Source: Massospora cicadina
Lineage: Eukaryota > Entomophthoromycota > Entomophthoromycetes > Entomophthorales > Entomophthoraceae
Direction of reading: 5' to 3'
Assembly: GCA_022478985.1 (NCBI GenBank)
Contig: JAKSZP010000211.1
Coordinates: 1 to 64,000 of the forward strand
Length of the DNA stretch: 64,000 nt
Below are positions 47,600 through 57,406 of the stretch, piece after piece (the stretch's first letter is position 1; the number at the start of each line of letters is the position of its first letter). Under the pieces are notes generated by a model that ran no database searches, had not been told where the DNA came from, and saw only the letters and a list, made by a program, of their open reading frames with translations. The translations under genes and the position numbers were made by a program.

Positions 47600-48850
47600 C
47601 CCAATCCTAAGAAGGTAGAGGTACACAACACCCACTTGGTGATTCCACCAGGTAAGATTGTGTCTCAGCTTCCTTCTCCCTTTGGCCCACAAGACAGCAC
47701 TTGCTCCTTTAGAAAATGTGGAGGAATATGGTATGTTCAGAAAGGTAGTCCTTTTACAGCCTTTGTTGGTCAAATATACTATGGTCCTTGCCAGAGGGAA
47801 TTAAATTGGGAGGACATCACCAGGGGTTACTATCTGAAATGTGATGAGTTGGTGTGGTTTCAAGGGCGCCTATGGGTTTCTGCCAGACCACTTCACCTGG
47901 AAATTATCTGGGACCATCATGACGAAATTATCATTGGTCATCCTGGGAAGACAAAGTCTCTGGATATGATCTGCCACACTTATAATTGAAAGGGATTGGC
48001 CACACAGTCTGCCAGATATTGTATGGAGTGCCTGGCCTGCAATCAAATGGAGCCAAATCACCAGCCACTAGCAGGGTTGTTGGTACCTGTTCAAAAGGCT
48101 GAAGAGCCTTGGACTTCTTTATTGGTGGATTTTTATTGCGTAATTATCTTTATTTGATGGCTCTGACGCCATCATGGTAGTGGTGAACCATTTTATAAAG
48201 TTGACCACTTTATTCCCTGCAGAACCATGGTAATAGTGGTTGAGATGGCTAGGTCTTAGCCTCTCATGTGTTTGCTCTTCATGAGGTCCTCCAAGAATTA
48301 TTATCAATCGTGGGCCCTGTTTACCTCTATCTTTTAGGAATAGTTGTACAAGACTCTTCAGATTCACCATGCCGTTCAACTTCCTATCACCCACCAATCA
48401 GATGGTCAGACTGAATGAGTGAACCAGTGCTTGGAACAGTTCCTGCAGCGTTAACTGCCTTATATCATTCAGATTGGGTTTCTCACCTTTCCATGGCTCA
48501 GTTTAGCTAAAACGACTAACCTGTGTCTAGTAGTTTTTCCCCATTTTGCCAACCATGGGTTTAACCCTGCCTTCAACATTGAGTCCAGCTAAGGATATAA
48601 CGTTAAAGCGGTGGTGGACTTTGCTAAGACTATCAAGGAAGTACACCAGAGGGTTTCCACAAATTTGGAGGTGACAATGAAAGTTTATAAAGAACACCAA
48701 ATTAAAGAGATGGTTATGTTCTGCGTACAAGGAAGGGGATCTCATGATAAAAGATGCCTGAAACGTCCCTATCAAGTAGCCATATAAAAAGCTGGGACCA
48801 AAGAGGATTGAGCCTTACTCCATTGTCAGAAAGGTGGGCTATGCCTCATA
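47600..48850 (+). pseudogene. Element C integrase, broken
   Basis: The zinc-binding end LEIIWDHHDEIIIGHPGKTK and YCMECLACNQMEPNHQPLA lie near 47900-48070. The core is degraded by frameshifts. QSDGQTE, then VNQCLEQFLQR near 48395-48450, marks the DDE Glu region. Confidence 0.88.
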
Positions 48851-48854
48851 CTAG

Positions 48855-49256
48855 TTGAATATCCCCCTTGTTCCAGATCTTTTCAGTATTTTATGTAAGA
48901 TGACGTTGTTTGAGGGCTTCCCACCAGAGACCCTGGGAGTTTATCTCATGGATGGGGCACCGGAGTGGAAAGCAAAGGAGATAGTAGCATCACAATGGGT
49001 AAGAAGAAGGCTTGAGTACATTATATCCTGGAAGGGATTTGATGCTGTGGAGAACAGTTGGGTATCAGCATGCAATTGTGCCCATGCCCACAATCTGATC
49101 AAAGTTTTCTGCAAGCATTTCCCCAAGGCTTCAGAACCCAAGTTGCAGCAAACCATCGCTTCCATGAAGCTGGACCATAAGAACTTTTCCTTGGCAAAAG
49201 CCCTGGAGGGGGGCAGAGCCTCAAAAGAACACGAGGGTAATGTTATGGCTCCATGA
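48855..49256 (+). pseudogene. Element C chromodomain tail of pol
   Basis: This open frame of 133 codons contains APEWKAKEIVASQWVRRRLE, YIISWKGFDAVENSWVSA and HNLIKVFCKHFP, a complete chromodomain pattern. It runs into the purine tract and the first bases of the 3' LTR. It is the best preserved chromodomain in the window. Confidence 0.88.
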
Positions 49257-50132
49257 CATAATTGAGATCACAGCTTGTAAGGATAACGCTGATTTTCAGG
49301 AGGCCAAAAAGGTTAAGTTGGAAGGCCTCTCTGACCTTAAACATACCCTGGACCAACGCTGGGTACAGGCAAGATATGCCAGGACGTCCTGGGAATGTGC
49401 ATGATGATAAGCTTGGCATTACAGCAAGAGCATTAAAATGCACCAGCTACATTTTCAATCTTGGCGGTTTGTCACAGTTGCTCAAGAAACAGGGTTTTGA
49501 CAACCCATTCTAATTTTATTATCACCAAATTGGGTCAAGTCCAGTTACAATTTATAACTTGAGTTTGGTCAGTCTCAAGTTAAAGGACCCTGTCCAATGG
49601 TAGTGTGTGCTTATTAGTTTAATTAGGGTAGCACCACTTCTGCTGATTGACGACTCACCCCCATTGTTTAAGTATGTTTCTATGAGACCAACTTTCCTTG
49701 TTGGTTGACTTCCTGATAATGAATTAATATTAGATTACATTTTGTTAATATGGTTCCTTGGAAAAACCTGTGTGCAGACCTCCTTGAGGAGGTCTCTAAC
49801 AACGTTGGCCATTTTATTTTAGCAAAAAAATCTACATATCTGGTGCACTGCTGAGCCACCCTGATCTCCTCCAGATTGAGGCACCCAAGCACTCCAGTAC
49901 AGATCTTCACTTGGTTATGAACCTCCATTTAAGGTCCAACCAAGTTTTGTTGTTTATTTGTTATCAACTAATATATACCATGTTGTACACTCTTGCCCTG
50001 GGTCCCTTTAGCTCTGGCACCCTCTGAAGTGCTCTGTTTACAATCTTATTAATGACTAGTTCCCTGGAGGTGTGGCTGTCCATCCTGCATCACCCCTTGG
50101 GGAATGTGAGAGTTATATATACTCTCTTGACA
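49241..50132 (+). repeat. Element C 3' LTR
   Basis: TGTTATGG to CTCTTGACA, 892 bp. TTTAAGTA at 49667 lies 33 bp before the predicted start GTTGGTTGACT at 49700. Confidence 0.93.
49667..49710 (+). promoter_or_regulatory. Element C TATA-like box and predicted transcript start (3' LTR copy)
   Basis: This copy keeps the start sequence better than the 5' LTR. It is an exact complement of the element B primer site. Confidence 0.5.
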
Positions 50133-50162
50133 TCAATTGGTTTTGGGTAAAAGGTCAATTTA

Positions 50163-50448
50163 AAACTTTAAATTCTATTTGAGATGTGCTAACCTGAGGA
50201 TGATACTGCACCAATTAAGGGGATTTAAAGTAATTGGAAAGGAGGATAAAACCTGGAAACCTCTGCATGTGGCATATGATAGGCCAGAAACTTCATGGAC
50301 CACCTTGCTATTCACTATCTTAGTTTGGGGCATTGGTGTGCAATGCCAATACAGTCATAATTTTCCCCTACCCAAAGTTCATCTACTGGGATGGAACTTG
50401 GGAGGCAATGGTATAGAGTCCATCTTTACCACTGGAGTACTCTCCCTA
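50163..50448 (-). mobile_element. SINE copy 1 (old)
   Basis: The full-length match to the family is diverged. The tRNA-type head is on the minus strand at the right end. The target duplication TAAAAGGTCAATTTA (50148-50162) versus TAAAAGGTTGATTTA (50449-50463) has two mismatches. It was inserted in the satellite next to element C. Confidence 0.88.
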
Positions 50449-50463
50449 TAAAAGGTTGATTTA

Positions 50464-50545
50464 GTTAATTTGATAATGTGATTTTTTTCAAATAGTTGGT
50501 AGGTGGTTAATTTGATAGGTTTAAAGATTACTAAAAGTATTGATG
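50464..50545. repeat. Degenerate satellite, right part
   Basis: It continues the 46-bp themes (TTAGTTAATTTGATA, TAGTTGGTAGGTGGTTAATT) beyond element C and SINE copy 1. Confidence 0.5.
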
Positions 50546-50575
50546 GTCAACTGCCCAAATAAAAAAAATGAAAAA

Positions 50576-50892
50576 ACAACTTTTTAAGAAAGGCTCTAAA
50601 AAGTATGAAGTTTTGAGATATTATGAATACTCAATAAAACCATTTTGAAGTCAGTGCCATCTTCCAACTTGACTTATAAAATTTTGCTCACAAATACAAA
50701 ATTAAAGCTTATATTTGTTTAAATCCAAAAGTAAACTATAAGCAACTTAGAATATATAGTGCTGAGTATATATATTAGAAATACCTATTATAAGTCAGCA
50801 TAAAATATGGTGCTGACTTCAAAAAGGGTATTATTGGGTATTTATATTTTATAAATTAGTATATATTTTAGAGCCTTTTTTAAAAAAGGTTC
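50576..50892. mobile_element. Fold-back element with ~104-bp inverted arms (MITE-like)
   Basis: The left arm 50576-50679 and right arm 50788-50892 are inverted copies, by eye about 70 percent identical. The best blocks are AAAGGCTCTAAAA at the outer end and TTTTGAAGTCAG with GACTTATAA at the inner end. The AT-rich centre is about 108 bp. No ORF and no clear target duplication were found. Confidence 0.6.
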
Positions 50893-51864
50893 TTTTTTCC
50901 CAATTTTTGAGGCTTTTTCTTTTTCCCCAAAAATTTAAGGCAGTTCTTTTTTTCCCAAAAAAATTAGTACCTTTTTAAAGTGTTTTTTTCAATTTTAATT
51001 TACAAAAGCATTGTCTCTATACATCATTTTTGAAACCTCACCATTTCTATATAAAAATAAAAACTATTTTTATATATTATATATAGTATCTTATAAAAAA
51101 TATACCAATAATTCATTTTAGTAAATTTATTTGATTTTATCAGTCAATCTATGCTATATCTACTGATTGCCATCTACAATAATTCACTTTATTAATCTAG
51201 TTGATTTTGTTATCAAATTATATAAAATGATAGCCATCTATAATGATTTAAGCTCATCCTGCTATGATATTATGCTTGGGTTTTGAACATATCCCCAACC
51301 ATAGGACATATTTCATATCAAAAGTTGAGTTGAAGCTATCACTCCACTAATACCAAAATTAGTTTTATCCAGCAGTAAATATTCCCACAATTGAAATCCA
51401 TTGCTTCCAGTCCATTTTAATATACTTACTAAAATAATACTCAGATACTTGACTAATCCTTACAAAAGTAAAATGGGACCTGAGTTGGACATCCTCTTTT
51501 TTGAAAAAGAAGATCATCCAAATTGGTCTAGTAGTTTCAGAGTTATGCATGAACAAACAGAAAAAAATAATGTATGTCAAATTAAGAATTTTCTCCTTTT
51601 TCAAAGTTGGTTAAAAATAGTGTGATCATCATGTGATATGTACTCACTGAGATTAATCAAAATATGTACTTATTAAGCAATATATATATATTGAACAAAG
51701 GATATATCACTGGAGTAATAGTATTTGGATAAAGTTTGACATTGATCCAAAAAAGGTTTACTTTGAAGCTTATAGAGCTATGGTACCTTAAACCTATCAG
51801 AATTGATAGCCATTCAGCAGTTAGATTTAAATCTCTTGGATAATTCAGTAAAACTGATCTGCCA
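50893..51864. other. AT-rich stretch, nothing recognised
   Basis: The first 90 bp hold three diverged pyrimidine-rich units with TTCTTTTTTCCC. The rest shows no convincing gene. Confidence 0.5.
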
Positions 51865-51879
51865 TGTGTCATGTGGCTA

Positions 51880-52170
51880 GATTTTAATTTTTAAATTTTA
51901 TTCGAGGTGGGCTGACCTGGGGATGATAATGCACCGATTAGGGAAGTGAAGAAAATGGGAAAGAAGGATAAAACCCGGAAAACCTCCATGCGCGGCGTAT
52001 GATAGGCCAGGAACTCCATGGACCGCCTTTGCTATTCGCTATTTCGGTTCGGGGCATTGGTGCGCAAAACCAACACAGTCAAAATCGTCCCCTACCCAAA
52101 GTTCCTGTACCAGAATCAAACTCAGGGAGGCAGTAGTAGTGAGTCCATTACCACAAGGGTATTCTCCCCT
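51880..52170 (-). mobile_element. SINE copy 2
   Basis: A perfect 15-bp target duplication TGTGTCATGTGGCTA lies at 51865-51879 and 52171-52185. The head is on the minus strand at 52170, and the AT-rich 3' tail is at the left. The body contains the conserved CATGCGCGGCGTATGATAGG block. Confidence 0.95.
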
Positions 52171-52306
52171 TGTGTCATGTGGCTAATCCATCATTTTATA
52201 TATTGGTAAGAAACCTTGCTGCTTAAATTAAAGCTACTATTATAAATCACTATTCTATTATTATCGATCCCAATATCAGATAAATGTCTAGAGATTTTAT
52301 TACTTC

Positions 52307-52385
52307 CATGTCCGGTGACACCAACATGTTATATGCAAACCAAACTTTAGTTGCCGGTGGCAACATGTTGGTGCCACCGGACATG
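52307..52385. repeat. Strong hairpin: 24-bp inverted repeat with inner palindrome
   Basis: The arms 52307-52330 and 52362-52385 contain CATGTCCGGTG and CCAACATGTT and differ at one base. Within the loop GTTGCC-GGT-GGCAAC (52350-52364) forms a second palindrome overlapping the right arm. It is much more GC-rich than the flanks. Confidence 0.85.
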
Positions 52386-52389
52386 AAAG

Positions 52390-53299
52390 TGTTAATATAA
52401 AATTTAAGCAGGTAAGAAATAAATTTATATAAGAAATAGTAAAACAAAGAGAACTATATTAAAGTATATAGTTTTTTATACAGGGCTAGTTAAGCTAACT
52501 TTAAGTATAATGGCGAAGCTATACAAATTTGTCCATCTGATATATTAAATATATAGTCTATTATATAAAAGTTAAGGGAAGCGTTAATTCTAACTAAAAA
52601 GTAAGAATATAGCAAATCTAAATCCATTTCGATCCAACTATTGAACGTCTATCCAGTTAGCTGATAAAATCGACTTTAATCGCATAGCTAGATAAGTGGT
52701 CATAAAATGTGGACTTCAATCTAACTAAAAATTGTCACGAGGTTTTTATAGTTTTATTTGCCAGGTTATTAAATATTGCCAATCAAGATGTGAATTTAAA
52801 TAACCAGTTAGTATAATTTAGCAGATAAATTTATAATCAACGTAAATAAAAGTGTTCTATATGAATAAAAAAGCTGGGCAACAGTATACCTGACAAGATG
52901 TGCTTGTACTATTTTGAATATTATACTCAAAGGATTTATAATAACAGAAGGACTGATCATAATTATATAGCTTAAAATTTAGTATAGTTAATTAAAGCTT
53001 AGTAATCACCTTTCTAATACTATTGAGTCATTAATGGTCTTTTAATTTTATGAGAATTAACGTAATTCTTTCAGTGTTGATCTTAGCCAGTAATTATAAA
53101 ATGACTTATCAATAAGTATATATGTCTTGAGCTGGCTTATCTTAAAAAATTTAATTTAATTTGATTTAATTAAAATTACAAAGTAAAGTGATGGTATCTT
53201 TATAAAGGATCTAGGTCATAGATAGAAAGTTTAATCATATTATAACTATTTTTAATCCCAATTGTTTACTCTAATTAGAACCTTAAAGATAAGCTTATC
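52390..53299. other. AT-rich stretch, nothing recognised
   Basis: Scattered short stops in all frames. No repeat match was found. Confidence 0.5.
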
Positions 53300-53310
53300 T
53301 CTGAAATATA

Positions 53311-53558
53311 TATTTAAATTTTATTCGAGGTGGGCCGACCTGGAGACGATACCGCACCGATGAGGGGAAGTGAAGAAAATGGGAAAGGAGGATAAAACCC
53401 GGAAAACCTCCATGCGCGGCGTATGATAGGCCAGGAACTCCATGGACCGCCTTTGCTATTTGCTATCTTGGTTCGGGGCATTGGTGCGCAATGCCAACAC
53501 AGTCATAATCGTCCCCTACCCAAAGTTCACTACCGGGATCGAACTCGGGGAGGCAGCG
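53311..53558 (-). mobile_element. SINE copy 3, head truncated
   Basis: The family body and B-box (GAGTTCGATCCC on minus) are kept. The outermost head is lost. An 11-bp duplication TCTGAAATATA lies at 53300-53310 and 53559-53569. 5' truncation is typical of LINE-driven insertion. Confidence 0.9.
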
Positions 53559-53569
53559 TCTGAAATATA

Positions 53570-53850
53570 ATTTAAATTTTATTCGAGGTGGGCCGACCTG
53601 GGACGATACCGCACCGATTAGGGAAGTGAAGAAAATGGGAAAGAAGGATAAAACCCAGAAAACCTCCATGCGCGGCGTATGATAGGCCAGGAACTCCATG
53701 GACCGCCTTTGCTATTCGCTATCTCGGTTCGGGGCATTGGTGCGCAAAACCAACACAGTCAAAATCGTCCTACCCAAAGTCCATTACCGGGATCGAACTC
53801 GGGAGGCAGTGGTAGAGGGTCCATACTCTACCACTGGGGTATCCTCCCTT
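53570..53850 (-). mobile_element. SINE copy 4
   Basis: A full copy lies directly behind the duplication of copy 3. Its head (53801-53848) is intact and palindromic. Its own duplication is not clear. Confidence 0.9.
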
Positions 53851-54506
53851 AAAAATACTCAATTAAGTCACATTATAACTTTCCCTTAGCCAAACACATA
53901 ATTTGATTTTCTCTAAATAAGAGACACCCCAGATTTCTACTATAGACTAGCCAATGTAACTTTTAAATGGATATTATATATTTAATTTACAGTAAAGTAA
54001 AAAAAATTATATTATGATCTAATTAAGAAAAAAATAATTGAGGTAAACTAATATAGTATTATCAAAAGAAATTAAACAAAATACCTCTATATTTAAGGTT
54101 AAAGCTAATTATTACTTTAATCTAACAATTAACTTAAATAATTATTTTAATTAAATAATTGATCAATCAAGATATATAGTTAAATTAAGATTATTTCAAA
54201 ATAAAGGTTGCATGCAGCTTTGCTAATCATATTTATTTGTAACCTTAAAATAAATAAAAATTAAGCCTATTATTTAAAAGATAATTGCATTATTCAAACT
54301 AAAAGATATAACGCACCTTTGATAGCTGAGACAAGGATCATCGCTAGTTTATCCATCCTTACTAATTAGGATAACTAAGTTCTTACTAACTATAAGAAAT
54401 GGTATATAATTTATTTATAGTGATAGAAGGGTCAGTTCTTTACTGATAAGATATGTTATCACATCGATTCTATTAAAATTTAAAGGAGTAATATATATTT
54501 CAGATG
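53851..54506. other. AT-rich stretch, nothing recognised
   Basis: Flanks SINE copies 4 and 5. No gene signal was found. Confidence 0.5.
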
Positions 54507-54745
54507 CTTCCCAAGTTCAATCCCGGTAATGGACTTTGGATAGGGGACGATTTTGACTGTGTTGGTTTTGCGCACCAATGCCCCGAACCGAAATAGCGAA
54601 TAGCAAAGGCGGTCCATGGAGTTCCTGGCCTATCATACGCCGCGCATGGAGGTTTTCCGGGTTTTATCCTCCTTTCCCATTTTCTTCACTTCCCTCATCG
54701 GTGCGGTATCGTCCCCAGGTCGGCCCACCTCGAATAAAATTAAAA
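54507..54745 (+). mobile_element. SINE copy 5, head truncated, opposite orientation
   Basis: It starts at the B-box region (AAGTTCAATCCCGG) and ends CGAATAAAATT with an A run. The tail 54712-54737 matches the LINE-1 terminus at 22 of 26 positions. Confidence 0.9.
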
Positions 54746-54766
54746 AAAAATAATTGAGTATTTTTA

Positions 54767-55048
54767 AATTTTTATTCGAGGTGGGCTGACCTGGGGATGA
54801 TACCGCACCGATTAGGGAAGTGAAGAAGATAGGAAAGGAGGATAAAACCCGGAAAACCTCCATGCGCGGCGTATGATAGGCCAGGAACTCCATGGACCGC
54901 CTTTGCTATTCACTATCTCAGTTTGGGGCATTGGCGCACAAAACCAACACAGTCAAATCGTCCCCTACCCAAAGTCCATTATCGGGATCGAACTCGGGAG
55001 GCAGTGGTAGAGGGTCCATACTCTACCACTGGGGTATCCTCCCTTAAT
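54767..55048 (-). mobile_element. SINE copy 6
   Basis: The target duplication TAATTGAGTATTTTTA (54751-54766) versus TAATTGAGCATTTTTA (55049-55064) has one mismatch. The full palindromic head is at 54996-55043. Confidence 0.95.
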
Positions 55049-55064
55049 TAATTGAGCATTTTTA

Positions 55065-55418
55065 GTTAAAATTTATTAGTCTCTAAAATAACAATTTATA
55101 TAAAATCAAAAACTAGCTAGAGAAAATTCATCTGATACAACAAAAGAAAATATGAACTTTTGTTTCAGTTTTGACTTTATTATATGGCAAGTCAATGATA
55201 ATTTTTTGATAAAATATGAATACCCTTAAGCACCTTTAATTATATATATGAAGAATATTGTATGGTTTGAATAAAGTATATAGTACTAGTTAGTCCTTAC
55301 TAGTAATATACATTATTTCTAATCTAGTTAAGCATCACTAAATTTTTTTCTATTATTCTCTTTTTATACATTATTGATTTCGTATTCTATCTAATATTTA
55401 ATTAATCTGTTTTTGATT
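55065..55418. other. AT-rich stretch, nothing recognised
   Basis: No gene or repeat match was found. Confidence 0.5.
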
Positions 55419-55432
55419 AAGGTTAGATTATG

Positions 55433-55738
55433 AATGGGAGTGTACATTACTGGTCGAGTATGGGGGTATATGGGTATGGGTACAATGACCATCACCTCCC
55501 CAGTTTGATTCCAGTAAACGAACTTGGGTAGGGGACGATTTATGACTGTGTTGGCGTTGCACGCTAATGCCCCGAACTGAGATGGCGAATAGTAAGACGG
55601 TTAGTGGAGTTTCTGGCCTATCAGAAGCTGCAAGCATAGTTTTACCGGGGTTTATCCTCTTTTCTCATTGACTTCAATTTCCCATTTTCCCAGACATTGT
55701 GGTATCGTCCTCAAGTCAGCCACCTCGAATAAATAAAA
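55433..55738 (+). mobile_element. SINE copy 7 (diverged)
   Basis: The head at the left has an A-box-like TTACTGGTCGAGTATGG and B-box-like CAGTTTGATTCCAG. It ends CCTCGAATAAATAAAA. The duplication AAGGTTAGATTATG (55419-55432) versus AAGGTTAGCCTATG (55739-55752) has two mismatches. Confidence 0.88.
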
Positions 55739-55752
55739 AAGGTTAGCCTATG

Positions 55753-56063
55753 CTAGTAATTTTAGGTCCAATTTATTATTGGATGCAAGGGTATGAGTCA
55801 ACCTTGATCTTGTGGCACCTGGATAAAGGATATGGTTTTAGAATTTGGATAGATTTGAAAATGGATTACCCTTCTTTTCGAGTGGCACATAATTTTTTAT
55901 TCGACTTTCCCGTAAAGGCTTTACTCGTGCACTTTATCCACCATTCCTATTGAACTGTAAAAGGTAAGAAATGGATTTAGCACTCTACTAGAATCAATGG
56001 TTTTAGATTTAAGTCACCCTTAGAGTGGCATACGTTAATAAAGTTTGTGGCAAAACCATTTAG
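55753..56063 (+). other. Upstream region of the glycoprotein gene
   Basis: A 67-codon open stretch at 55750-55953 (MLVILGPIYYWMQGYEST) starts inside the SINE duplication and has no recognisable domain. I treat it as chance. Confidence 0.35.
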
Positions 56064-56070
56064 TATATAA
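56064..56070 (+). promoter_or_regulatory. TATA box of the glycoprotein gene
   Basis: TATATAA lies 59 bp before the first suitable ATG, leaving room for a leader of about 30 nt. Confidence 0.6.
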
Positions 56071-56128
56071 GAGATCTCATTACCTTTTCTTCTATTTCAT
56101 AATACTGGGATCCGATAACTACCTTACG

Positions 56129-56701
56129 ATGAGACTAATTGCATTTGCTGCCCTTGCTGTCATCGCCGTCAGTGCAGGGGAAGCCCCACCTCAAAAAAAG
56201 GCCGTCGATACCTTTACTCCAGAAAAAATACCCCGTAACGAAGTGACAGCAGTAAACCTTACTATGATCGAGGCGTGTAAGCAAACTGGCAAATATAATA
56301 TCACCCTTATGCTCACTAATAATACTGGAGAACCTGGTTACCTTTACCCCCAGAAGCTTAAAAACTTTGAGTTTACTGTCAAATCTGATGATAGCGATTT
56401 CGAAAGTATAAAGTTGGAGGAAGACAACTCAAAGATCAATACCACCAATTATACTGCTCTCCACTACAGTGGTTCAGTCTATACCCACCAGAATCTCATC
56501 GTCCCCTTCAAGTTTATCAGTAAAGACGAGAGAGGGAATATCAACTTTACCATCACCTCAAAGTGTGAGCATGAGTCGAAGGAGGAGGTGCTCAACTCGC
56601 TGGATAGACGGTTCCCTGCCCCTCGCCTCGTCTCTTCGGCCACAACCTTGTCTGCTTCTCTTATGTCATTAACCTTTTTGGGTGCTTATTTTATGCTTTA
56701 A
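56129..56701 (+). CDS. Secreted N-glycosylated protein with hydrophobic C-tail, possibly GPI-anchored; unknown family
   Basis: This uninterrupted 190-codon gene is the only cellular gene I can support. I chose the ATG at 56129 because it opens a clean signal peptide (residues 1-16, MRLIAFAALAVIAVSA). The frame extends upstream only without an ATG. The mature part has six N-glycosylation sequons (N43, N57, N64, N104, N107, N139) and two cysteines (C50, C146) that could pair. Residues 51-146 alternate in beta-strand fashion (NITLMLTNN, FEFTVKSDD, NLIVPFKFI, INFTITSKC), suggesting one Ig-like or TRAP-alpha-like sandwich. Residues 172-190 are hydrophobic after a Ser-rich stretch, which fits a GPI signal or a C-terminal membrane anchor. 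Its base composition is more balanced than the flanks. The family is not recognised, and the ER TRAP/Irc22 resemblance is only suggestive. Confidence 0.85.
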   Translation: MRLIAFAALAVIAVSAGEAPPQKKAVDTFTPEKIPRNEVTAVNLTMIEACKQTGKYNITLMLTNNTGEPGYLYPQKLKNFEFTVKSDDSDFESIKLEEDNSKINTTNYTALHYSGSVYTHQNLIVPFKFISKDERGNINFTITSKCEHESKEEVLNSLDRRFPAPRLVSSATTLSASLMSLTFLGAYFML

Positions 56702-57334
56702 TTGGATGTCATTGTTAGATTAAAGTCTTCGAAACTAATATAATTGCCTTACTTTGATATTGGCCTTCTTTGCCTTTAGGTTATAATTTTGACTGTCATA
56801 TTCCTGTAGATACTTTCCGTATGGTAATGTAAAAATATTCTTTGAAGTTGAAACTTCGAATTATGCATCTTTTATTCTTTTTGATTTTATTATCGCTAGT
56901 TATTGTAGGCTTAAATTTTATTATGCTTCGTCACAGTTGACTTTATCCCTTTTGATTAGTATTACTAATCTATATACCTATATGAGTAGATGATCTACTC
57001 ATTTATTTGCCATATATTTATTTGTTCGTATAGTTGTATGGAATATTTATTTTTTTCGTGCGCCTGCCTGATACAATCATTTTGATAGATTAGAGTTTTC
57101 TGAGATGATTTACCGCATATACTAAAGGCTATACTTTATATTATACTTTCTAAGAGAAATATTATAAATAAAGTTTTTAAATATGCAATTAAATATGTAA
57201 TAAGTCAAAAGAGATCATATTGGAAAAGGACAGCCGCTGTTCTTTTGACTTTTATTTAAGAATTATTTTAAACCATTACCTTTTTATAATCCTCAGGCTA
57301 TTGCTAAAAGATAACTGCCAAAAAATTGTAAAGC

Positions 57335-57406
57335 TTATTTAACGATTGATAGTGTACCAGTCTTATAAACTGAAAGTCACCGGTTTAAACCTAACTCTAA
57401 CCATTT
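57335..57406 (+). tRNA. tRNA-like relic
   Basis: TAACGATTGATAGTGTACC resembles an A-box arm, CAGTCTTATAAACTG forms an anticodon-like stem-loop (loop CTTATAA), and GGTTTAAACC resembles a B-box. It ends CCA followed by five T. No acceptor stem forms, so this is a relic or a chance match. Confidence 0.2.

Larger units (their letters stand above)
44148..50132 (+). mobile_element. Element C: Ty3/gypsy chromovirus, complete length
   Basis: This is a 5985-bp element with LTRs of 883 and 892 bp and the target duplication TCAAT (44143-44147 and 50133-50137). It is related to element B across LTR, protease, RT, integrase and chromodomain. All domains are broken. Confidence 0.94.

Noticed and set aside
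57335..57406. Functional tRNA gene
   Set aside because: A-box-like and B-box-like parts and an anticodon-like loop are present, but no acceptor stem forms. It was kept only as a weak relic.
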